From IMG/VR virus record IMGVR_UViG_3300021962_006946, positions 1 to 31,627 of that record: a DNA stretch of 31,627 nucleotides. One strand, 5' to 3'. The notes beneath the pieces are model-generated. The model saw nothing but the letters and a program-made list of their open reading frames with translations. It was not told the origin of the DNA and ran no database searches. Positions 22,073-28,077 of the stretch are shown here, piece after piece. Position 1 is the first letter of the stretch. The number at the start of each line of letters is the position of its first letter. A program made the translations under genes and the position numbers. The stretch comes from a virus.

Positions 22073-22080
22073 TATTTATT
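22073..22080 (-). promoter_or_regulatory. Late-type promoter box AATAAATA, 5 nt before ATG
   Basis: Minus strand AATAAATA-CTAGC-ATG for gp13. No Shine-Dalgarno sequence. It is 6 bp from an opposing plus-strand box, so two neck genes are served by a very compact divergent element. Confidence 0.6.
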
Positions 22081-22085
22081 ACAGC

Positions 22086-22093
22086 GGTAAATA
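22086..22093 (+). promoter_or_regulatory. Possible late-type box GGTAAATA for the gp14-like gene
   Basis: Plus strand GGTAAATA lies 7 nt upstream of ATG 22101 and 1 nt upstream of an in-frame ATG at 22095. No Shine-Dalgarno sequence is present. A box this close again predicts a leaderless or nearly leaderless RNA, but its first two bases are off consensus. Confidence 0.4.
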
Positions 22094-22100
22094 TATGACT

Positions 22101-23315
22101 ATGCCAAGACTCAGTTTATACAAGCCCGAAAAAGGCAATGATTACAAATTTATAGACAAAAATATCTGGGAAATGTTCCAAGTTGGTGGTACAGATGTTT
22201 TAGTTCACAAGTATATAGGACCCGGTGATCCGTTGCCCGGTTCTAGCACACCTACAACACCGGTTTATACTGGCGGGATTCCTGAGTTACAAATACAAGA
22301 TTTGTTGTTTTTAGAAAACAGAGACAGAAAATACGATCCCGATGTATACATTTTGAGAGGCGTATACAACATAAGCGATCTCGATTTTAATCTATCACAG
22401 TTTGGTTTATTTTTACAGAACGACACAGTTTTTATCACTTTCCATATTAACGATACTGTAGAAAAAATAGGTAGAAAACTGTTGGCTGGGGACGTTATTG
22501 AGCTACCGCATTTGAAAGATTACAATGCCCTAAACGATTTAAAATTTGCTCTAAAAAGATTTTATGTCATAGAAGAAGTTAGTCGAGCCGCAGAAGGGTT
22601 TTCGGCCACATGGTATCCGCATTTATATAGAGCAAAATGTACTCCGTTAGTAGACAGTCAGGAGTTCAAACAGATTCTAGACGGGTTAGCTGACGACACC
22701 GGAGAAGATAACAATACTACCTTACGTGATATAATGAGCACCTACGAAACAGAGATGCGTATTACTGAAGCAGTATTGGATCAAGCCGAATCGGATGCTC
22801 CTAAGAGTGGCTATGATACTACAATGTATTATACCGTACCGTTAGATGAGCAAGGAAATGTAAAACTAGTTACTACAGACGCTGGGGACATTGAAGCCAG
22901 CAACGAAAGTACTGCGGTAGATGCCAGCGTTATCATAGCAACGCCTACCAAAGACGGATATCAAAATTATCACGAAGATGGAGCAACTCCAAATGGTGCT
23001 CCCTTTACTAGCGGTATTACATTCCCTGGCAACCCTGTAGAAGGACAGTTCTGTCTCAGAACAGATTATTTCCCTAAGAGATTGTTTAGATTTAATGGCA
23101 AGCGTTGGGTCAAATACGAAGACAATGTAAGAATGACCATGAGCAATCTTGGAACTTCTGATACCGAATCTGGAGAAAGATTCGAAGGCAGAGATACAAG
23201 ACAAAACCAAAAAGGCACGTTTATCAATAACACTAATGAACGTATGATAGACGGCAAACTGGTTAAAGAAAAACAGAGCTTGAGCAAAGCACTAAGACCT
23301 AAGGCGGATGAATAA
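22101..23315 (+). CDS. 14: gp14-like neck protein, enlarged
   Basis: 404 residues from ATG 22101 (MPRLSLYKPEKGNDYKFID); ATG 22095, two codons upstream, is also possible. DLLFLENRDRKYDPDVYILR, DFNLSQFGLFLQNDTVFIT, LAGDVIELPH and RFYVIEEV follow the T4 gp14 order (LIFGEDVQ, FFSKFGLQNNDELTLT, PLEGDLIYFP, FEINWVE). T4 gp14 is 256 residues. The extra C-terminal half is low-similarity and holds GQFCLRTDYFPKRLFRFNG then RWV (315-337), like the tryptophan motifs in the sheath. Position between gp13 and gp15 supports the call. Its stop overlaps the gp15 ATG (TAATG). Confidence 0.65.
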   Translation: MPRLSLYKPEKGNDYKFIDKNIWEMFQVGGTDVLVHKYIGPGDPLPGSSTPTTPVYTGGIPELQIQDLLFLENRDRKYDPDVYILRGVYNISDLDFNLSQFGLFLQNDTVFITFHINDTVEKIGRKLLAGDVIELPHLKDYNALNDLKFALKRFYVIEEVSRAAEGFSATWYPHLYRAKCTPLVDSQEFKQILDGLADDTGEDNNTTLRDIMSTYETEMRITEAVLDQAESDAPKSGYDTTMYYTVPLDEQGNVKLVTTDAGDIEASNESTAVDASVIIATPTKDGYQNYHEDGATPNGAPFTSGITFPGNPVEGQFCLRTDYFPKRLFRFNGKRWVKYEDNVRMTMSNLGTSDTESGERFEGRDTRQNQKGTFINNTNERMIDGKLVKEKQSLSKALRPKADE

Positions 23316-24745
23316 TGGATTTTTTCTATGACGGACAGATAAGACGATACGTAACTCAGTTTATGCGTATCTTTATTGGTTTTAAGTATCAAGCAGGTGA
23401 TGGATCTTTAAAACAAGTTCCGGTAGCCTACGGTGATCTCACTAAACAGGTAGCACAGATTATCAGAGAAAATTCTGAAAACAAAATGCCTAGCGTTCCT
23501 AAGATTGCCTGCTACATAACTGGAATAGAATTAGATAGAAATAGATTAGCTGATGCAAGTTATGTTAGTAAAGTTAGCATCCGTGGTAGGTCTTTTGAAT
23601 CGTTCGATGACGAAACAGGTCAACCGATATATGATAATACGCAAGGTGGTGGGTATACCATTGAACGATTGATGCCTACACCATTTAAACTAAGCATGAG
23701 AGCCGACATTTGGAGTTCTAATACAGATCAAAAACTCCAGTTGTTAGAACAAATTTTAGTGTTATTCAATCCTAGTTTAGAAGTACAAACCACAGACAAT
23801 TATATTGATTGGACCAGTCTTAGTGTTGTTGAGTTGACAGCGTCTAACTTTACTTCGCGAGCGATTCCCCAAGGCACCGAAGTTGATATAGATATATGTT
23901 CATTGGATTTTGAAATGCCAATCTACATTAGCCCGCCAGTTAAAGTTAAGAAACTTGGCGTTGTACAAAATATTATCATGAATATGTTCGACGATGATGG
24001 GCAGTTGAAACCATTGGCTGAGCTAGCATTTAATAGTCCTGTTGATTCTAAAGATATCAAATCAACATCAATTATTACTACTCCTGGAAACTTTGGCGTA
24101 TTATTGCTTTCATCAAAGACTGTTACGGGTGTTGAGACAGGTTCATACTACGTTAGTGCTTTAGATGTTAATGAAGCTGTCGTTGAAAGCGGGTTAGACA
24201 TACCTAAAAAGACTGCTGCCGTGATCGACTGGAATAAAATTATTCCTCAGTATGGAAAATATCGTCCTGGTATCAGTCGAATTAGATTCTTACAGCCAAG
24301 CGGCTATGAGTTGGTAGGCACATTTAGTATTAATGAAGTAGATTCACAATTTTTAGTAGTAGATTTTGATTCTGATTCTGAACCTCAGACCGATTTAATC
24401 ATTAACGCTATCATAAATCCGCAGACATATGACCCTAGAACAAGTTTACTTCTAGGAACAAAATATCTAATATTGGAAGATATTGGATCAGAAAGTAATG
24501 TCGACGGTGCTGACGCATGGAAAAATTCTGATGATTCGGATTTTGTAGCCGCGGCAAATTCTATAATTGAATGGAATGGGGCTAGCTGGACAATAATTTT
24601 TGATCCGTTGATTGAACATAACGAACCATACTACATTAAAAATCTTAAAACTGGTGTCCAGTACAAATGGGAAGATGGGCAATGGCTTAAATCATTTGAG
24701 GGCGAATATACAGCCGGATACTGGAGTTTTGATTTAGAAGGATGA
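23315..24745 (+). CDS. 15: gp15-like tail completion/sheath stabiliser protein, enlarged
   Basis: 476 residues against 272 in T4. The N-terminus MDFFYDGQIRRYVTQFMRIF and QVPVAYGDLTKQVAQI match T4 gp15 (FYNSSFRRYATLMGDLF, RVPITYAS). PTPFKLSMRADIWSSNTDQK and LLEQILVLFNPSLEVQT match the T4 MIYELSIFTRYEDDMFQIVEQILPYFQPHF segment, and EVDIDICSLDFEMPIYISPPV the T4 WSLTFEVNGWMYPPV. gp15 caps the tail end and binds the neck. The C-terminal extension ends with YYIKNLKTGVQYKWEDGQW, another tryptophan motif. It is coupled to gp14 and to the next gene. Confidence 0.85.
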   Translation: MDFFYDGQIRRYVTQFMRIFIGFKYQAGDGSLKQVPVAYGDLTKQVAQIIRENSENKMPSVPKIACYITGIELDRNRLADASYVSKVSIRGRSFESFDDETGQPIYDNTQGGGYTIERLMPTPFKLSMRADIWSSNTDQKLQLLEQILVLFNPSLEVQTTDNYIDWTSLSVVELTASNFTSRAIPQGTEVDIDICSLDFEMPIYISPPVKVKKLGVVQNIIMNMFDDDGQLKPLAELAFNSPVDSKDIKSTSIITTPGNFGVLLLSSKTVTGVETGSYYVSALDVNEAVVESGLDIPKKTAAVIDWNKIIPQYGKYRPGISRIRFLQPSGYELVGTFSINEVDSQFLVVDFDSDSEPQTDLIINAIINPQTYDPRTSLLLGTKYLILEDIGSESNVDGADAWKNSDDSDFVAAANSIIEWNGASWTIIFDPLIEHNEPYYIKNLKTGVQYKWEDGQWLKSFEGEYTAGYWSFDLEG

Positions 24746-25143
24746 TATATAAAGGCATGCAGAAACATGCCGGTATACTTTTCATATCTAAAAAAACTTC
24801 TAGGGTACTAATGATTCTAGAAGATCTCAAATGGACTGTTCCTAGTTTTCCTAGAGATAAATCTGTTGTCGAAGATGCTCAATCAATCATCCAAGAATAT
24901 TATGGGCAAGAAGCTAGATTGGTGCCGGTTGAATTATATCTAAGTCAAGATAGCGGTTTTGAATTTTCCACATATATATGTTTAGTTGAACAAGAATTTG
25001 TTCCGTCAAACAATCAAACTTTTTGTTGGACTATGATCGATGTACTACCAAAAGGTGTACACACCGGTTTAAAAAATACCCTTACAAATAAAATTATCAA
25101 AACTAAAATTGATACTATATTACTAATGGGGACTTCATTATGA
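24742..25143 (+). CDS. Degenerate Nudix-like protein
   Basis: 133 residues. KHAGILFISKKTSRVLMILED at 8-28 is the typical first strands of a Nudix fold, followed by WTVPSFPRDKSVVEDAQSII where the Nudix box should begin. The box consensus GX5EX7REUXEEXGU is largely lost: the Gly is not there and the REUxEE part reads IIQEYYGQE. A catalytic pyrophosphatase is therefore unlikely. It may be a structural or regulatory Nudix relative. It overlaps gp15 (ATGA) and the next gene (ATGA), so it is co-translated with tail completion proteins. Confidence 0.55.
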   Translation: MIYKGMQKHAGILFISKKTSRVLMILEDLKWTVPSFPRDKSVVEDAQSIIQEYYGQEARLVPVELYLSQDSGFEFSTYICLVEQEFVPSNNQTFCWTMIDVLPKGVHTGLKNTLTNKIIKTKIDTILLMGTSL

Positions 25144-25406
25144 AACTATCTATTACTAAAAGTAAAAATTTTATCAGCGATTGCCAGCGATACGAACAAG
25201 CAATCAAAGAAACTAAAGATTTAGAATTAGAAAGTCTTTACAAAAGATTTATCTCACAGGCTAAATCGCTAGATGCGTCAACAGACTCTATAGAAATCTT
25301 TTCTAATGTTGCTCGTCAAACAGAAGAAAGAAATAGATTAAAATCTCTAAGAGTTGATTTAGAAAAAAGAATCACAACGTTGAAAGAAAAGCTTCAACGG
25401 TCATAA
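25140..25406 (+). CDS. Small coiled-coil protein
   Basis: 88 residues, almost wholly helical and charged, with heptad-like spacing in the C-terminal half (ERNRLKSLRVDLEKRITTLK). No cysteines in a motif, membrane segment or catalytic site except a single Cys near residue 15. It ends the plus-strand gp14-gp15 unit. Its last 35 nt are also coding for HldD on the other strand. It could be a chaperone or small assembly factor; unknown. Confidence 0.6.
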   Translation: MKLSITKSKNFISDCQRYEQAIKETKDLELESLYKRFISQAKSLDASTDSIEIFSNVARQTEERNRLKSLRVDLEKRITTLKEKLQRS

Positions 25407-26262
25407 AATCATAATCTCCTAAAATTTTATAAAGTTCAGTATTATCTGAACAGGTATATTTCTGATATTGATTTATCAGATTACTAGGAAAATCAACTTC
25501 TTCTATTTCAGCAGAATATTTTTTAGCGATCAATTCGGCAACAGATCGAAACGAAATAGAAGATCCAGTACCTAAGTTAAAAATTCCATTTACATTTTTA
25601 TCGATCATTTTTGTTTTGATCTGTGCTATGTCATCAACACAGATAAAATCTCGTTGGAAATTTTCGCTGTTCTTAAAAACTTTAATCTTACCTGTTTCGA
25701 TCGCCTGTTGTTTGAATTTAGTTATAGGACTGGCTTGATCTTTTTTATGAGATTCGTTGTGTCCGTATACATTGAAATATCTCCATCCTTGTATGCGAGC
25801 ATTGGGATAATCTAATAGTGTAGAGTAGACATATTGATCTATCAACATCTTGCTAGTAGCATATAAAGATCTAGGATTCAAAGGTTGTTTTTCTTTGAAC
25901 GTATTACTATCGCCATAGACAGAAGCAGAACTAGCATATGATAAAGTTAAATTATTTTTAACTGCTTGTTCAATCAACCAATAGCTCGGCTGTAAATTAG
26001 ATTTTTCAATCTTGTCTTGACTAGTTTCTGTAGTTGATGATATCGCACCTTCGTGAAATATAGCTTCCACCTTAAGCCAGTGATCGAAAATTCCGTAAAA
26101 GTTTTCTGGTGAAACTATATTAGAAAATTTTAATTCTTTAATATTATTTTCTTTTCCGCTGTCCAGCTCATCAACAATCAATATATCTGTTATAGATCTG
26201 CGATTTAGTTCTTTTACAATATTAGAACCAATAAATCCTGCTCCGCCGGTTACGATTATCAT
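25372..26262 (-). CDS. hldD: ADP-glyceromanno-heptose 6-epimerase (HldD/RfaD-like)
   Basis: 296 residues, close to bacterial HldD (about 310). MIIVTGGAGFIGSNIVKELN at 1-20 binds NADP; IFHEGAISSTTE at about 68-79 matches the HldD IFHEGACSSTTE signature; YATSK at 134-138 is the catalytic YxxxK. RYFNVYGHNESHKKDQASP, with HK and MAS-like residues, is diagnostic for HldD. It converts ADP-D-glycero- to ADP-L-glycero-D-manno-heptose for LPS inner core. It is the last gene of a five-gene operon with kinase and nucleotidyltransferase, a strong contextual match. It overlaps the HAD gene by 4 nt and the convergent coiled-coil gene by 35 nt. Confidence 0.88.
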   Translation of the reverse strand: MIIVTGGAGFIGSNIVKELNRRSITDILIVDELDSGKENNIKELKFSNIVSPENFYGIFDHWLKVEAIFHEGAISSTTETSQDKIEKSNLQPSYWLIEQAVKNNLTLSYASSASVYGDSNTFKEKQPLNPRSLYATSKMLIDQYVYSTLLDYPNARIQGWRYFNVYGHNESHKKDQASPITKFKQQAIETGKIKVFKNSENFQRDFICVDDIAQIKTKMIDKNVNGIFNLGTGSSISFRSVAELIAKKYSAEIEEVDFPSNLINQYQKYTCSDNTELYKILGDYDFMTVEAFLSTL

Positions 26263-26567
26263 TTAAAAAATTGCTCCGGATGTATAGACTTATCATCGAT
26301 CCATAGGTCATAATGTGGTTTACGTAGTTGGAGACTAGTATATTTTGCTCCCCAGTCAGCCATCTGTTTATGTGTGATTTCGGTTCTATCAATGCCTGAA
26401 CGCGATCCACGTGCTGTGTAGTAATGTATTTCGTGTCCTTCGTCGAATAACTTATTGATTTTAGCTATTCTATCCATATACGGTTTTGTTTTAGCATAAT
26501 CTACATTACCGTCGACATCAAATTCCATAGAACATATAGTGCCGTCAATATCCACGATGTAAATCAT
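26259..26567 (-). CDS. Short HAD-family phosphatase
   Basis: 102 residues. IYIVDIDGTIC at 2-12 holds the nucleophile pair D6/D8 (DxDGT), IHYYTARGSRSG at about 47-58 is motif II with its Thr, and DLWIDDKS at about 87-94 supplies the acidic motif IV. It is minimal, with no cap domain. In heptose synthesis a HAD enzyme, GmhB, removes the 1-phosphate of heptose 1,7-bisphosphate. This protein sits between kinase and epimerase genes and could do that step, though it is shorter than GmhB (about 190). A sugar-phosphate phosphatase of other specificity is the alternative. Confidence 0.7.
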   Translation of the reverse strand: MIYIVDIDGTICSMEFDVDGNVDYAKTKPYMDRIAKINKLFDEGHEIHYYTARGSRSGIDRTEITHKQMADWGAKYTSLQLRKPHYDLWIDDKSIHPEQFFK

Positions 26568-26932
26568 TTTTGACTGTCTCCTGGAATTAATCTGTGATTA
26601 TCTTCGACTGAATCGGCTGTGCTTACTTCAAACACCATCGCACCGTCTGTCATTGCTTCTAATTGGTGTGGTTGTAACGGAGGATTATGCCACGTGTCTC
26701 CTTCGTTTAATTCTTGTTCATATATCTTAGCGTCTTTGGTGTCGATCCAACGCAATTTAAATTTGCCTGAATTTACAAACCAAGTTTCGTCTTTTTTATT
26801 ATGAAAGTGCATAGAAAATTTATTTCCTGCTTTTTCAAACACTAATATTTTCCCGCAGTAAAGATCGTTAGTGGCCCATATAATTTCAAAACCCCAACCT
26901 TTGTTTACTTTTCCAGTTAATCTTTCTGTCAT
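26564..26932 (-). CDS. Mannose-6-phosphate isomerase-like cupin
   Basis: 122 residues, a single cupin. NKFSMHFHNKKDETWFVNSG at about 37-56 is motif 1 with both His of HxH and the Glu. GDTWHNPPLQPHQLEAMTDG at about 77-96 is motif 2 with its His. All metal ligands are present, unlike the cupin fused at 800-1570. The family includes sugar-phosphate isomerases and binding proteins. In this operon it might make the heptose precursor in place of GmhA, but that is speculation. It overlaps both neighbours by 4 nt. Confidence 0.7.
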   Translation of the reverse strand: MTERLTGKVNKGWGFEIIWATNDLYCGKILVFEKAGNKFSMHFHNKKDETWFVNSGKFKLRWIDTKDAKIYEQELNEGDTWHNPPLQPHQLEAMTDGAMVFEVSTADSVEDNHRLIPGDSQK

Positions 26933-27693
26933 TTTATTTCCTCTAATCTTGGAGCATAAACTCCTACGTGTTGTACGGTCACCGCTGATGCTTTGTTAGC
27001 AAACTTTATCGCGTCAGGCATGTGGGTCGTTTCTAAAAATTTATAAACAAGAGCAGCTAAAAATGTATCTCCTGCTCCGCATACATCAGTTACATCACCT
27101 ACTATTTCAGCCGGATAAACCCAGCCGTTCCATTGAGCACCATCTCGCCCATGTGTAACAATTAAATGATCATTGTCGGGCAAATAGCTAGTAGCACGAC
27201 TTTGTTCCAGTTTGTTAATTTTTACATAACAGCCGGCCAGTCGAGCTAGATCTGTTTTCTTTGTGTCGATAAAGATCGGTACATTTACTTCTTTAACTAG
27301 ATCTTCAATAAGATCGTAGGTCACTGTGCCTTTGTTATAATCACTGATCACGATAGCATCATAGACAGGCGGTATCGCTGTTTCAAAGGTAATGGGCGTA
27401 CTTTCAACATCTCGATCTACCCGTAGTATCTGTTGTTTGGTGCGTTCATCAATCAACCTATTTTTCTCGCTGACCCTGTCTTTATCCCTTAGAAAATCAA
27501 CATCGCAGCCTAATGCTTCTAGATTTTTTCGTACATTACCTGCCATACCGTCTTTGTGGATAGTATAGTGTGGTTCGAAAACAGGAACCGGGGCTTCGGG
27601 ACTGATACGGTTTACATACCCATAGGTGTAAACATCGTTACAGTCATCGCCTATTAGTAATATCCTGAATGATTTTTGTTGTAGAATAGTCAT
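26929..27693 (-). CDS. HldE N-terminal-type sugar kinase (PfkB family)
   Basis: 254 residues from ATG 27693 (MTILQQKSFRILLIGDD); ATG 27705 is an alternative four codons upstream. YGYVNRISPEAPVPVFEP near 24-41 matches the HldE kinase signature SRISPEAPVPV, GMAGNVRKNLEALG near 49-62 is PfkB motif 1, and DVTDVCGAGDTFLAAL near 200-215 is PfkB motif 2 with the catalytic Asp in GAGD. HldE phosphorylates D-glycero-beta-D-manno-heptose 7-phosphate at C1. The domain is shorter than the bacterial one (about 318), with compact loops. It begins inside the nucleotidyltransferase gene (50-nt overlap). Bacterial HldE carries both domains in one chain, kinase first; here they are separate and reversed. Confidence 0.85.
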   Translation of the reverse strand: MTILQQKSFRILLIGDDCNDVYTYGYVNRISPEAPVPVFEPHYTIHKDGMAGNVRKNLEALGCDVDFLRDKDRVSEKNRLIDERTKQQILRVDRDVESTPITFETAIPPVYDAIVISDYNKGTVTYDLIEDLVKEVNVPIFIDTKKTDLARLAGCYVKINKLEQSRATSYLPDNDHLIVTHGRDGAQWNGWVYPAEIVGDVTDVCGAGDTFLAALVYKFLETTHMPDAIKFANKASAVTVQHVGVYAPRLEEIK

Positions 27694-28039
27694 ATAGCCT
27701 ATCAAAAAATATAATTTCGTCGCAGACTTCTTGGCCTACGATAGGTTTACCCATGTAATCACTGCCCTTAACCATAATGTCGCAGGCCGCAACGAGATTT
27801 ATGAGTTCTAGATCAGTGTCAAATATCACGACCTCGTCGACTGCTTTTAGATTTTTGAGCATGTGTGCTCGATATCGTTGATTGTTGATTGGTCGAGAAG
27901 ACCCTTTTAAGTGGCGAATGCGATCGTCTGAATCGATGCCAACCATAAGATGGTCTCCTAAACTCTTAGCATAGTTTAAAAGATCAATATGTCCGGGATG
28001 TAATATATCAAAAGAACCGTTAACAAAAATCAGACTCAT
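27644..28039 (-). CDS. HldE C-terminal-type nucleotidyltransferase
   Basis: 131 residues from ATG 28039; ATG 28057 would lie inside the promoter. MSLIFVNGSFDILHPGHIDL at 1-20 contains HxGH (H14, H17), and AKSLGDHLMVGIDSDDRIRHLKG follows the RfaE/HldE C-terminal consensus (LGDRLIVAVNSDxSVRxLKG). Near the end YSTTKIIQDI matches the family YSTTxIIxxI motif. It transfers a nucleotide (AMP in HldE) to heptose 1-phosphate. It leads the heptose operon, and its ATG is 6 nt after a perfect TATAAT, within a hairpin. Confidence 0.85.
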   Translation of the reverse strand: MSLIFVNGSFDILHPGHIDLLNYAKSLGDHLMVGIDSDDRIRHLKGSSRPINNQRYRAHMLKNLKAVDEVVIFDTDLELINLVAACDIMVKGSDYMGKPIVGQEVCDEIIFFDRLYDYSTTKIIQDITNRR

Positions 28040-28065
28040 GCTGTAATTATACAGCAAAGAGTCTG
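28031..28065 (-). terminator. Terminator-like hairpin enclosing -10 box and start codon
   Basis: Minus strand CAGACTC-TTT-GCTGTA-TAAT-TACAGC-AT-GAGTCTG, then ATTTTTGTT: 7-bp and 6-bp stems separated by a small bulge, 4-nt loop and U-rich tail. It lies 12 nt after the stop of the big virion gene, so it could end that transcript. The ATG of the nucleotidyltransferase spans the bulge and the 3' arm. Confidence 0.6.
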
Positions 28066-28073
28066 TTTGTCAA
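28046..28073 (-). promoter_or_regulatory. Perfect-hexamer sigma-70 promoter of the heptose operon
   Basis: Minus strand TTGACA (28073-28068), 16-nt spacer, TATAAT (28051-28046), then TACAGC-ATG. Both hexamers are exact and the spacer is one short of optimal. Initiation 7 nt after TATAAT falls on the A of the ATG, predicting leaderless mRNA; no Shine-Dalgarno sequence exists. Confidence 0.75.
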
Positions 28074-28077
28074 CCTT

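Noticed and set aside
26929-28039. Frameshifted single hldE gene
   Set aside because: Bacterial HldE is kinase then nucleotidyltransferase; here the order is reversed and both reading frames are complete, so these are two genes.
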